NCBI GenBank assembly: GCA_907163375.1
Contig: CAJQUW010001997.1
Span: 1-64,000 of the forward strand
Length of the DNA: 64,000 nucleotides
Source: Prostheceraeus crozeri
Lineage: Eukaryota; Platyhelminthes; Polycladida; Euryleptidae
Direction: 5' to 3'
Part shown: positions 8,648-16,271 of the stretch, piece by piece
Position numbering within the stretch: position 1 is the first letter of the stretch
Layout of the letters: the number at the start of each line of letters is the position of its first letter
Made by a program: the position numbers and the translations under genes
The notes under the pieces: model-generated
Databases searched by the model: none
Seen by the model: only the letters and a program-made list of their open reading frames with translations
What the model was told of the DNA's origin: nothing

Positions 8648-8693
8648 TCACCTCTGGCGGCTCATTACATGGCAAGCAACACATCTGCTTCAT
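8475..8693 (-). CDS. Cysteine-rich small ORF overlapping the integrase start (72 aa)
   Basis: The frame has 14 cysteines in 72 residues: MCCLPC, VTCTCCASSH, QCEH and KCCSCCKCRK, then a charged tail. The clustering suggests a zinc-binding or metallothionein-like domain. It overlaps the N-terminal codons of the integrase in another frame, so it may be either a separate small gene or the out-of-frame shadow of a basic region. The density of CxxC and CC motifs is higher than I expect by chance. I do not recognise a family. Confidence 0.35.
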   Translation of the reverse strand: MKQMCCLPCNEPPEVNVVVTCTCCASSHNETPKQCEHDRKTAKAKCCSCCKCRKARKQKDEKEEKKESVVID

Positions 8694-8841
8694 ATTAATA
8701 GTCTGAGAACATGTATTTCCTGGGAGGAGCTGTTTTACGTTTTCCTTTTACTAGTTTTAGTGGCGATGTAGATCTACGTCGAGTTCTTCCTCTAGTTTGC
8801 TTAGTGAGTGTGGGAGGGGATGTAGCAGGTGACGTCTTAAA

Positions 8842-9387
8842 TCAATTTGTTGGCATTTTCATCGTCTGAAGCATTGGAGCAGTAGCCACTGTTGAATCAA
8901 GTTCTTTCAATGTCTCATTATTCAAAGCAAATTTTGGTACATTATGCTTTTTCAATAGTTTAAGAAAGTATGACCACCCAGGTGGAACATAGCCCTGACG
9001 GCGCTTTCTACGTGTCGCATACTGAATCAAGTCTTCATAACGTGAAGCATCAATCACTTTATTTTCATCTGTAATGATTTCTCCTCTATCATTTACATTG
9101 AGATGGGGTTCAATACTATTGAAAAGAGATATGGCATGTGCGCGAGATGCTAAAGGTGTTGCAGTCGATACAGAGTCACGCATCTTATTCTTCAAGTTTT
9201 TTAATTGCTCAACAGTTTCCGATTGTAATAATACAGCACGATGTGGATCTTTGATGTGAACATTTTGCTGATAATCTATTTCTTTCCTATACATTTGATT
9301 TGCAAGAGGTTGCTTTACTTGCTGCATGGCAGTCAATTGTACATATTCATCCTGAGGAATAACAATCATGCGAGAATAAGAACTCAT
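8842..9387 (-). CDS. Conserved Polinton protein of unknown function (181 aa)
   Basis: The protein starts MSSYSRMIVIPQDEYVQL. Its C-terminal half has SRYEDLIQYATRRKRRQGYV, then PPGWSYFLKLLKKHNVP. These belong to a protein I recognise as recurrent beside Polinton ATPase and integrase genes: an N-terminal 'iP-x-x-EY' start, a coiled middle, and a 'DLI-x-YA...P-x-GW-x-x-F...NVP' end. No biochemical function is known to me. Its start overlaps the end of the ATPase region by four bases, which suggests co-expression. Confidence 0.6.
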   Translation of the reverse strand: MSSYSRMIVIPQDEYVQLTAMQQVKQPLANQMYRKEIDYQQNVHIKDPHRAVLLQSETVEQLKNLKNKMRDSVSTATPLASRAHAISLFNSIEPHLNVNDRGEIITDENKVIDASRYEDLIQYATRRKRRQGYVPPGWSYFLKLLKKHNVPKFALNNETLKELDSTVATAPMLQTMKMPTN

Positions 9388-10049
9388 AGTTTGTAGATAA
9401 TCATGGGAGTTTTCAAAATATCACTTCGAAATCTAAATTCTTCCGGACACTCTTGCGTAAAGTCAATGAATAAGTAACCGTATGGTTTTTCAGTAGCTGC
9501 TTGAAAAATTTCAATTAAGGCTTTTGATCCTCTGGGTGCAACTTGTCGCGCTAAAATTTCAAATTGACTTTTATCTCGCGGATTCTTGAAAATAGCATAA
9601 TAGTGTGTATTCAGGTTTCGTGTACGAGCTTCTTTTCCATCAGGAAACAAATTTTGTGTGATATAGATGATAAAGCACCTTTTATGATGTGCTGCGCGAG
9701 TGAACATACCTGTAACATCTTTTGAATTCTTACTTTCTTTTAATAAATCATCCAATACAACAACATCATTAGACTGAAGTTTCTCCACTGGAATAATTCC
9801 TTCATGTCGAATAAAGTTGCGACTTTGCAATTCCTGAAACAGGGACGGTTGTTAAATACCATAACACCAAATCACTCGATTGATAGGTTCCTTAAACAAC
9901 TCCCTTCTTTTATCCAATAAATTCAGCGTGAAAACAGTTTTACCTGCATGAGATGGACCTGATACAGTCAGAACTTTATCACATTGAAGTCTGAAATCCA
10001 TTTTATTACTTTGAGACTCAACATTTGCATAATTAACGCTTAGAGCCAA
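9384..10049 (-). CDS. ATPase: FtsK/HerA (A32-like) genome-packaging ATPase region
   Basis: This is the packaging ATPase of the Polinton. The upstream part has LTVSGPSHAGKTVFTLNLL, a Walker A P-loop with GPSHAGKT, and then NRVIWCY. The downstream part has SNDVVVLDDLLKESKN (Walker B) and CFIIYITQNLFPDGKEART (sensor strand with the conserved glutamine-asparagine). A family-typical tail follows (NPRDKSQFEILARQ). The order and spacing of motifs are those of the A32-like packaging ATPases of Polintons, virophages and adintoviruses. The region lies between the pVI-like and the 181-aa conserved gene. Confidence 0.85.
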
Positions 10050-10419
10050 AGATATTTCCCAATAGGTTGCCCACGGCAGGAGCTGTCATTGGAAGTATTG
10101 CTGAAAGGAAACCGCCCTTTTGTGTTAGAGTTTTCCTCTTTCTTTGAAGGGTGACTTTAGGATTGGAGATGAAAAGCAATTTTGTGGCATATCGCTTAAG
10201 TAACTTTCGTTGTTTTGGCGCTAATGTCATCGTCCTCAACTTTCTGACATGAGAAATAATTTCACGAATGAATTTATCGTTGGCATGTCGTATAGCATTG
10301 TATCGCTGATTTGCTTTCATTCGTCGGAAGGCTTGAATGGCTGAAGAAAACTTTGAAGACTTTTGACTTTTACATTTCGTCATTTTACGTTTCGCCATTT
10401 TCCGTGTTAGTCTTTGCAA
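10033..10419 (-). CDS. pVI-like membrane-active minor protein with QKGG site (128 aa)
   Basis: The protein has a very basic N-terminal two-thirds (KMAKRKMTKCKSQKSSKFSS; RKLLKRYATKLL). It then has TLTQKGGFLSAILPMTAPAV and GNLLGNIFGSKR. The QKGG/F site followed by a short amphipathic, glycine-rich hydrophobic segment is a pattern I know from Polinton and adintovirus minor capsid proteins. It is comparable to the membrane-lytic peptide released from adenovirus pVI by protease. Its C-terminus overlaps the ATPase start by 17 bases. Confidence 0.6.
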   Translation of the reverse strand: MQRLTRKMAKRKMTKCKSQKSSKFSSAIQAFRRMKANQRYNAIRHANDKFIREIISHVRKLRTMTLAPKQRKLLKRYATKLLFISNPKVTLQRKRKTLTQKGGFLSAILPMTAPAVGNLLGNIFGSKR

Positions 10420-10449
10420 AAATCTATCTTTACCACATTTGCATAGGTA

Positions 10450-10779
10450 CTAACTATTGCGGCATGAGTGACACTCGAAATGAGCAATATCACAGTGGTT
10501 ACATTGGCAAAGTTGAATGCAATTACGTATGAAACAGCGTTGACAAAAAGCATGCTTACATCTCTTGAAGATGCGCTTTTCATTTCCATCCTTTCGCTTA
10601 CATACATCACAACACATAGTTTCACCGTTACTGATGTCTATAGCAAGTCTTTTTGAAGATATGAATTTGCTAGCCTTTTCTAAATAATAGACGCATGTAC
10701 AGAAGGAATATACTTCGAGAGTGAGCAGACATAGCTCGAAAACCAGTTGTGCTACAATCAAGTACCACTGCATTTTCAA
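10450..10779 (-). CDS. RING-like zinc-finger protein with hydrophobic N-terminus (109 aa)
   Basis: The N-terminus WYLIVAQLVFELCLLTLEVY is a likely membrane anchor. The C-terminal half has CCDVCKRK, then FKRCKHAFCQRCF and LCQCNHCDIAHFECHSC. This cysteine/histidine spacing (CxxC, C-x-H-xx-C-xx-C, C-x-C-xx-C) is RING-like. A ubiquitin-ligase or host-interaction role would be plausible for such a protein but is inference. The gene overlaps the next upstream gene by four bases. A frame at 10,407-10,625 in the same stretch is its shadow. Confidence 0.5.
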   Translation of the reverse strand: MKMQWYLIVAQLVFELCLLTLEVYSFCTCVYYLEKASKFISSKRLAIDISNGETMCCDVCKRKDGNEKRIFKRCKHAFCQRCFIRNCIQLCQCNHCDIAHFECHSCRNS

Positions 10780-11186
10780 TTTTTCTTTATGGAAAGTTGA
10801 ATGTGAATATCTGAAATCGCTTCAATCACTAGACTGCTACCATGATGGTTAAATGCATTAAGACGTTCAGCAATTTTTATCATATGTCTTTTAAAAAATT
10901 CTTCGGGGTGATCTACCACTTCCATTGAATAAGAAGCAAAATGGAAAGAGCGACTTTCCACCTCTTCCTTTCCAAAATGACTAAACTTAATTTTCGCAAC
11001 TAATCGCGCCATGACAATGCTATCAGAGAATGTATTCATTAACTCTAGAAATAGAGTGCTAGCATCATCGACCACTGCTTCGATGTCGGTCTCATCTTTA
11101 TGAAAATTTATCACATAATCTTGAACAGCTCCTTTTAAACTTTGCCTATGAAAATGTAATGTTCCGCAGTCGTTTGAGAAAGACAT
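10776..11186 (-). CDS. Polinton protein of unknown function (136 aa)
   Basis: The 136-residue frame runs MSFSNDCGTLHFHRQSLKGA to IQLSIKKN. The C-terminal part reads EEFFKRHMIKIAERLNAFNH, then HGSSLVIEAISDIHIQL. It resembles a short domain I associate with Polinton polymerases and helper proteins ('I-x-x-x-x-F...GSgw-x-v-x-x-I-x-x-I-x-I'). The resemblance is weak evidence. If correct, it is a replication accessory or primer-linked domain encoded separately from the polymerase C-terminus at the other end of the visible element. Confidence 0.45.
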   Translation of the reverse strand: MSFSNDCGTLHFHRQSLKGAVQDYVINFHKDETDIEAVVDDASTLFLELMNTFSDSIVMARLVAKIKFSHFGKEEVESRSFHFASYSMEVVDHPEEFFKRHMIKIAERLNAFNHHGSSLVIEAISDIHIQLSIKKN

Positions 11187-11273
11187 GATCGCCCTTTATC
11201 TAACCCATCCATTGCATGAAAACAACAACTCTTCTCATAGTAACATTTATTGAATAATAGTAACAAGCATGCA

Positions 11274-11804
11274 TTATAAATCAATGGTTTGAAACAGATA
11301 AAATAGATACAGCTGGTAACTATCATACAGCGAGCAATGATAACCATACAGGACTTTGGCAGTGCTGAGGTAAGGAGGAAAGAAGCATTGGTTATGAACG
11401 TAGCTACTACAACGAACAGACAAAATAGGAACAGACAAATCCTTAAAACGTTTCGTGACTTCATGATAATGTTGATTCACTCTAGTATCCCACGGTGGGA
11501 GCAAAATATCATCAATGATTAGATTGGGAAATACTTTCCTCTCCTTACCAGGATTATTACAAAAGATGCGTATAACATTGAAAGCAGCTAACCATCGTTC
11601 AAAGTCAATAAGAAGAGCACTCTCACAAGAAAAGCCATAGTCTTGCAAATATTTCAGATTAAGTCCATGAATGTGTTTTCTCGCCCATTGATCAACATTG
11701 GGATTGCAGTTGGCATGTTGATGATAGACACTGACAATCTGATATGTCCAATTGTTCATAGCAATAGCACTGAACTCCTGTACAGGTTCACCCTCACAAT
11801 CCAT
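11274..11804 (-). CDS. DnaQ/RNase H-like 3'-5' exonuclease-like protein (176 aa)
   Basis: The frame opens MDCEGEPVQEFSAIAMN, which looks like the D-x-E-x exonuclease I strand with a following strand. It has a DQWARKHIHGLNLKYLQDYG segment typical of DnaQ-like folds. Near the end comes YGYHCSLYDSYQLYLFYL, where histidine and aspartate could complete a DEDDh-type site. I recall similar proteins from invertebrate Polintons. It could proofread element replication or process ends; that is inference. A hydrophobic frame at 11,135-11,464 in the same stretch is probably its shadow. Confidence 0.5.
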   Translation of the reverse strand: MDCEGEPVQEFSAIAMNNWTYQIVSVYHQHANCNPNVDQWARKHIHGLNLKYLQDYGFSCESALLIDFERWLAAFNVIRIFCNNPGKERKVFPNLIIDDILLPPWDTRVNQHYHEVTKRFKDLSVPILSVRCSSYVHNQCFFPPYLSTAKVLYGYHCSLYDSYQLYLFYLFQTIDL

Positions 11805-11856
11805 AAAAATGATGATAGAAGCCTAAAACGGAAATTTACACATCTAAGGAAACGTT

Positions 11857-12105
11857 CTATAACATATTACAAAATGAAGAATTACATCGATGCTTTTCAC
11901 GACAAAATACACAAATGATATGATGGCAACGAAGAAGTAAAATGTATCTAATAAGACCACGTCTACGACACTCAAAGCACATAAGCGAATTGTCATAGGG
12001 TAGAGTTAGGAAAGGACTAGTAATTCTCCTTCTTTGATTTGCGTTTTGATGCAGCATTCTTCTCCGACTTGCGCTTCGAACCACTGCTGTTAAGGATTTG
12101 ATCAA
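11857..12105 (-). CDS. Second RING-like small protein (82 aa)
   Basis: The C-terminal half reads LMCFECRRRG, then LLRCHHIICVFCREKH and CNSSFC. The CxxC...C-x-H-xx-C-xx-C spacing is RING-like. The N-terminal part is basic and overlaps the 3' end of the rightmost gene in another frame, so the real protein may begin near the methionine before CFEC. The similarity in layout to the protein at 10,450-10,779 suggests two related zinc-finger accessory genes in one element. Confidence 0.4.
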   Translation of the reverse strand: MIKSLTAVVRSASRRRMLHQNANQRRRITSPFLTLPYDNSLMCFECRRRGLIRYILLLRCHHIICVFCREKHRCNSSFCNML

Positions 12106-12786
12106 TTATGTCGTCCACGTTGGGTGGTTTTGGAATATATAGGATGGATTCCATATGCATGGAGAGAGAGGCTATTTTATTATCCTTATGCCGACCATAA
12201 TATAGCCCATTCACTTTGAAAAGGATATCCCAAGTACCTTCTCCGAGCTCGTCGCATGTGATGGGTGTTGAATGATCTCCCTCCTTCTTACAGTAAGTGC
12301 ACCAATGTGATACCGGTAGGCAAATTTGATTACCATCCCAAATCTTTCTATAGGGAGTATCCTTGTCATCTCTCGCCTTCCACTCTTGAGCAAGAGGAGT
12401 AGGAATGTCCATATTTAATGTCACGTACTCCTCAATAATATCAAGTTGGTGGCGAATGTACGGACTCACGGGGATCAGTATGTAGTCCCCATACTGATTG
12501 TGCATTATCTTGACATCCGTGGAAGGGAGCATTCCCGTTTGGAGTACTACACCATGATCGTCATAACGCAAGACTTGTTTAAATTTACGCTGTAGCGGTG
12601 TAGGATTATGTACCTTGGTTGTTTCTTCCACTGGCCTCAGTTGTAGATGATCTGATCGTAGCGAACCTTGTAACGTTTGACCGCCATTTTGTCCTACTAG
12701 TGCAGCAGATGGAGTAGATGCCTGAAAATGGAAAAGATTGTATTAAGTTTACGTTCAAGGGAGGGAGGAAAGTAGCGACTTACCAT
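12017..12786 (-). CDS. Rightmost Polinton gene, spliced ATG leader exon (235 aa)
   Basis: The gene starts at ATG 12,784-12,786, immediately followed by a consensus donor (GTAAGT). A 62-base intron ends at a TTTTCAG acceptor, and coding resumes at 12,721 as ASTPSAALVGQNGG and runs to 12,017. The product has a central WCTYCKKEGDH segment and the motif GTWDILFKVNGLYYGRHKDN, and ends in a basic, nuclear-signal-like tail (KRKSEKNAASKRKSKK). I do not recognise the family; a DNA-binding early protein is a guess. The TATA box at 12,888 and the outermost position suggest an early promoter. The short intron leaves only the start codon in exon 1. Confidence 0.6.
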
Positions 12787-12887
12787 TTTAGTTGGATAAT
12801 AGAATAGGGAACTAGAGAGAGAGAAAATGTGCCTCCGTCACTCGTGCAATTCAACGATGGAATGATTCTCACTGTGGAAGGCTCGCT

Positions 12888-12896
12888 ATTTATATA
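12888..12896 (-). promoter_or_regulatory. TATA box at the Polinton right end
   Basis: On the minus strand this reads TATATAAAT, about 100 bases upstream of the spliced start codon at 12,786. A pyrimidine-rich leader lies between. It is the best core-promoter match near the right end of the element. Confidence 0.5.
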
Positions 12897-13039
12897 GAAA
12901 TGCTTGATTCTCATTGGATGATGATCCTCATTGGACAATAACATCAAGCTGATTCCAAATCTGGCCTCCGTTTACCAATCCGAGCCTTCATTCGCCCGCT
13001 GGAGCTGTTTCTTGGGAAATTCTAACTGTCGTTTTTCGT

Positions 13040-13632
13040 CAATCTCCCAAAATCTGAAATGGCGTCTCACATCTAAACGAAGACAGATATGAACAAGCCG
13101 TTTCTTTCACTGAATTTGTCTCACTCTTAGCTTTCAAACGAGCTATTGCACGACAAAATCCGTCCACTAGAAGCCGAGATCGAAGAGAGCTCTCCCGAGG
13201 GGGGGGAGGTCCGTGAAATTTGATGAAAAATGTTTTGGTGACGGTCCCAGGTCGAAATTCCACACTTTGGAAAATTTTCAAAATTTTACCCATACAAAGC
13301 CACTCTGACACTTAGGATTTTTTCAGGTGAGCGAGCTCCGACCTAAAATCTTGTAACAGCTCTAACTTTTGAACGGCTGGTCCGATTGACTCGCAACAAA
13401 AAATGTCGTCGAGCAGTTTTTTCTCCTCTTTCAAACGAGTAGCTGTAAGACAAAATCCGTTCACTAGAACCAAAGTTAGAAGATTGCTGTCGGGGGGGGG
13501 GGGGGTCAGTGAAATTTGATGAAAAATTTTTTGGTGACGGTCCCAGGTCGAAATTCCACACTTTGGAAAATTTTCAAAATTTTACCCATACAAAGCCACT
13601 CTGACACTTAGGATTTTTTCAGGTGAGCTACG
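13040..13632. repeat. Two-unit tandem repeat, period about 297 bp
   Basis: Sequence from 13,131 recurs from 13,428 (CTTTCAAACG). The block starting GGTGACGGTCCCAGGTCG at 13,237 recurs at 13,533 almost without change for about 95 bases. The first halves of the units are more diverged than the second halves. Each unit has a poly-G run (13,200 and 13,494). Short open frames here are periodic artefacts. The repeat adjoins the Polinton and could be part of its terminal region. Confidence 0.75.
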
Positions 13633-13639
13633 ACAGACC

Positions 13640-13865
13640 ACCCTCCCAACCTGGCCGGCACACCACGCCAACCTAGACACCACATCACCGCGCGCTATAC
13701 GACGGTCGGCCAGAGGGGGGGGACGTCAGCGAACCTGACGGACGCACGTGGCCGGCACACCACGACACTCTGCCGTTCCAGAGGGGGGGGGAGGACGTCA
13801 GACTCAAAGCACCACGGCGGCCGACCACGACACTCTGCCGTTCCAGAGGGGGGGGGACGTCAGCG
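13640..13865. repeat. GC-rich degenerate tandem repeat with poly-G tracts
   Basis: About three copies of a roughly 70-base unit contain GACACTCTGCCGTTCCAGAG, runs of 8-9 G, then GACGTCAG. The G-runs could form quadruplexes. The block is much richer in GC than its surroundings and abuts the Harbinger transposase fragment. Confidence 0.6.
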
Positions 13866-14311
13866 ATGGCGGTCATTCTTGCGCTATCCAGAAGTGGAGT
13901 TTTACTTACTACTTTTGTGGCCGGTGAGTTTGAAGATGCATATTTAATCGGCGACAAAGGTTATGGTCTGTATCCATTTTTGATGACACCGTTTCGAAGT
14001 CCAGCTGGGATGCCTGAAACACGATTCAATGACGACTTAACACGAGCTAGAGTCGTTATTGAAATGGCATTTGGACGTCTGAAGAGACGGTTTGCTTGTA
14101 TCGAATTCTGCAAGTTCCCCTCCCAAAAGTTCCCCGAATCATTTTGGCTTCCTGCATGCTTCATAATTTATCTATCTTATTCAACGATCCAGACTTTGAA
14201 GAAAGCAACGTCGAATTTACGAATGATGAAGATGTTCATCTAGGCTTACATTTAAGTGAAGAAAACTCAATCGAAAATGACAACAGACTACGTCGGGATG
14301 GTTTACATTAG
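13866..14311 (+). pseudogene. Harbinger transposase, C-terminal fragment
   Basis: The frame reads DAYLIGDKGYGLYPFLMTPF, then ETRFNDDLTRARVVIEMAFG and RLKRRFACI. These are the second aspartate motif (GDKGY), the TPF box and the glutamate-bearing ARVVIE-x-x-FGRLK-RRF box of the DDE_Tnp_4 family. Around 14,096-14,105 the reading shifts: the family-typical RILQVPLPKVPRIILASCML then HNL continues in the next frame, to a stop at 14,311. The N-terminal domains are absent, so this copy cannot encode a working transposase. Confidence 0.8.
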
Positions 14312-14507
14312 CGATTGAGTATCACACGTTTGTTCGAAATTTGACGCACCGGAATGACTGTTGTTGTTGTTTTTGCATTTTTGCATATGTAGGCCTAATG
14401 TAGGGTATAATAAAAACTGCTCTAATGCTGTGTAGTAAAATTCGTGTATTCAAAACTAGTACATGCAATTACAATATTGTAATTTATCTAATCATATTAA
14501 TTTTCCC

Positions 14508-15775
14508 TCAGAGATTTTGAACATATGATAACGCATTTACGATTGAAAATTCTGATGACACGTCAACAGTAGAAGATGGTGAGTTAATTTTTCTTTTCAT
14601 AGCAGAAAGAATTTCCATCTTCAGCAAATGTTCTTCCTCATACCATTTGCGCATGTCATCAAGAAGCCTCATATTTGCCTCGTGCTCTTCAACAGCAGAC
14701 GATCTTCTTTTTCCCTTCACGACTGAAAATCAGAGCAAAAGAAAACTGACTGACAAATATAAAGAGCAAGAAAACAGAAACAATACAAGAGTGAAGAAAA
14801 CAAAAGGAGAGAAAGTGGGGTAGGCCTACCAGGGGCGTAGCAGACCCACTTAGATGAGGTAATCTGAGTCCACTGAATGATCGGAGAAGAGAACATAAAT
14901 TATTACTCACTGTTCTCTCCTAGGCGCATTGCTTAACATATTTCTCGACCAATCAGAAGCGCCCTATTGTTATCTCTACAACTCCCCTAGATGCTGACAT
15001 CAGAAATGAATTTGATTCTGTTGCAAGATAGAATACTCGAATCCCCACTTATGTCAATACGGTTTTGCAAGGTGGAATCGACCCCTATCAAGTTTAACAT
15101 TATAACATGAATGACCTGGCCTTAATGGTCTTCTTATTTGTCCTTATTTGTAATTTATGGTGTATTCTCAGATTATTAGAATACTATTGGTGCTACGCCC
15201 CTGGCCTACTGAGATAAGAGAAGGAGAAAGAAGGGGCAAAGACAGGCACTTTGAAACACTTACCTGTATCTCGTTTCGCAGTTTTCTGGTCTGCAGCGTC
15301 GGTGTAGCTCTCTGAAAAACCGTTTTTAATAATTTAGTATGATAAAAATGATATGAAATGTATTTTCATAATCACCTTCACTAGATACATCATCAAAGTC
15401 GTTTGCATCCGATTTTCCTGTGTCATCAGTCTTCTGATATGCTTCCACGTAACTTGAACAAGCACCGGGAATCTTATTCACGATTGGATTCTTCTCACCT
15501 ATCAATTTGAGGACTGTATTTTCTTCTGTATTCAGTTGTAAGCACGGACCTCCGCCAGTAGAGTTCTTCTTTCTTATCTTTTCTGTGGTTTTGCTTTTGA
15601 TATTCATCCATCGCTTATATAGCTGTTTTTGTGTCGTTTCAATTCCATTGTCATTATGCGCTTTCAGTATGTTCTGCCACGCACGGTTTTTAGCAAGTTT
15701 AAGGGATGGAGTATTACCCTTATTGAGCACTACCGAGTTCTCCTCGATACACGATAAAAGAATTTCGTCGGTCAT
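14508..15775 (-). CDS. Harbinger Myb/SANT-like DNA-binding protein, three exons (220 aa)
   Basis: Exons are 15,775-15,376, 15,311-15,264 and 14,722-14,508. Each junction is GT-AG (acceptors TTTTTCAG and TTTTCAG), and the phases join without a break. Exon 1 holds the Myb-like domain (ILLSCIEENSVVLNK, RAWQNILKAHNDNG, QLYKRWMNIKSKTTEKIRKK) and a GGGP hinge, and exon 2 is a 48-base linker. Exon 3 is a charged helix (MRLLDDMRKWYEEEHLLKME) suited to protein contact. In Harbingers this protein imports the transposase and binds the ends. ATG 15,775 is chosen because the domain starts just after it. It is complete, unlike its partner transposase, so it may have outlived the element or been kept. Confidence 0.75.
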
Positions 15776-15884
15776 GATGTAGCAGAAGCTATCGAACAGA
15801 ATGACGTCTGGTAGAGTTGATCTGCAAGCGTTGCCTAGATACGTTGAATTAAGGAGGTCAGTTCCGTGTAACAATGTGAGAAAA

Positions 15885-15981
15885 GATTAGACAAGTCTAA
15901 TCGAGTCTTTACTCGCTTTATAACTGCCATTTCTATGTTGAGACATGACTAGGAAGTCTTTTCTCACTTAGTCATGTCTCA
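15885..15981. repeat. Short palindromes near the Harbinger right end
   Basis: GATTAGAC at 15,885-15,892 pairs with GTCTAATC at 15,895-15,902. A 13-base arm at 15,939-15,951 pairs perfectly with 15,969-15,981 (TAGTCATGTCTCA) across a 17-base loop. They lie where the terminal/subterminal region of the transposon is expected and may be protein-binding sites. Confidence 0.5.
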
Positions 15982-15996
15982 TTTATAACTACCAGC

Positions 15997-16128
15997 CTTA
16001 TTCTTAAAGCAGTCGAAGATTGGATATTCACCCATATCATAAACATGTTTTTAAGAATCTGCGCCGTCATGCATGATATTTAAATATGTCAGTCACAGAT
16101 TAGATGGTTGAAAGAAACGCAGTTGTCA
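15997..16128 (+). repeat. Copy of the segment found at the piggyBac 3' side (25,552-25,687)
   Basis: The run from CTTATTCTTAAAGCAGTCGA to GTTGTCAC is nearly identical in the two places, including ATGTTTTTAAGAATCTGCGC. Here it is squeezed between the Harbinger right end and the LINE 3' end, so both elements were inserted around a piece of the same repeat family. Confidence 0.8.
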
Positions 16129-16271
16129 CCGCACTTCGGTGAAAGGAAATAATAATAATAATAAGCGTATATTTATAAATAACAAAAAGACCTCCAAATG
16201 AGAATCGCAGGAGATCCAGACCAGTATACAAAGCGTGGTTTCACATTGCAGAGAAATTCTACATAAAAGCA

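Larger units (their letters stand above)
1..13020. mobile_element. Polinton/Maverick (adintovirus-like) element, right-hand part
   Basis: The set of protein-primed DNA polymerase B, adenain protease, double-jelly-roll capsid-type protein, small GG-motif basic proteins, integrase with chromodomain and packaging-type ATPase defines a Polinton. The window opens inside the polymerase gene, so the left end and its terminal repeat are not visible; I could not fix the right terminus, which lies near 12,900-13,630. Genes run plus (polymerase), minus (927-3,884), plus (3,920-5,166), then minus to the right end. Most frames are open over their expected length and I estimate only about two to four breaks, so the copy looks fairly young. 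It is a fossil element embedded in a metazoan chromosome rather than a free virus. Confidence 0.93.
13866..15995. mobile_element. PIF/Harbinger DNA transposon, 5'-truncated
   Basis: It combines the two hallmark Harbinger genes, convergently arranged: a DDE_Tnp_4 transposase C-terminal part on plus and a Myb/SANT-like protein gene on minus. The left part of the transposase is missing where the G-rich repeat begins. On the right the element ends near 15,995, where a fragment of piggyBac-linked repeat starts. Between the genes (14,320-14,500) is the 3' region of both. At 14,930-15,260 there is AT-rich intron with no coding content. Confidence 0.75.

Noticed and set aside
8425-8771. Plus-strand frames over the integrase start
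   Set aside because: They are antisense shadows with no recognisable content.
11135-11464. Hydrophobic 109-aa minus frame
   Set aside because: It overlaps the exonuclease-like gene in another frame. It could be a membrane protein, but nothing favours it over a shadow.
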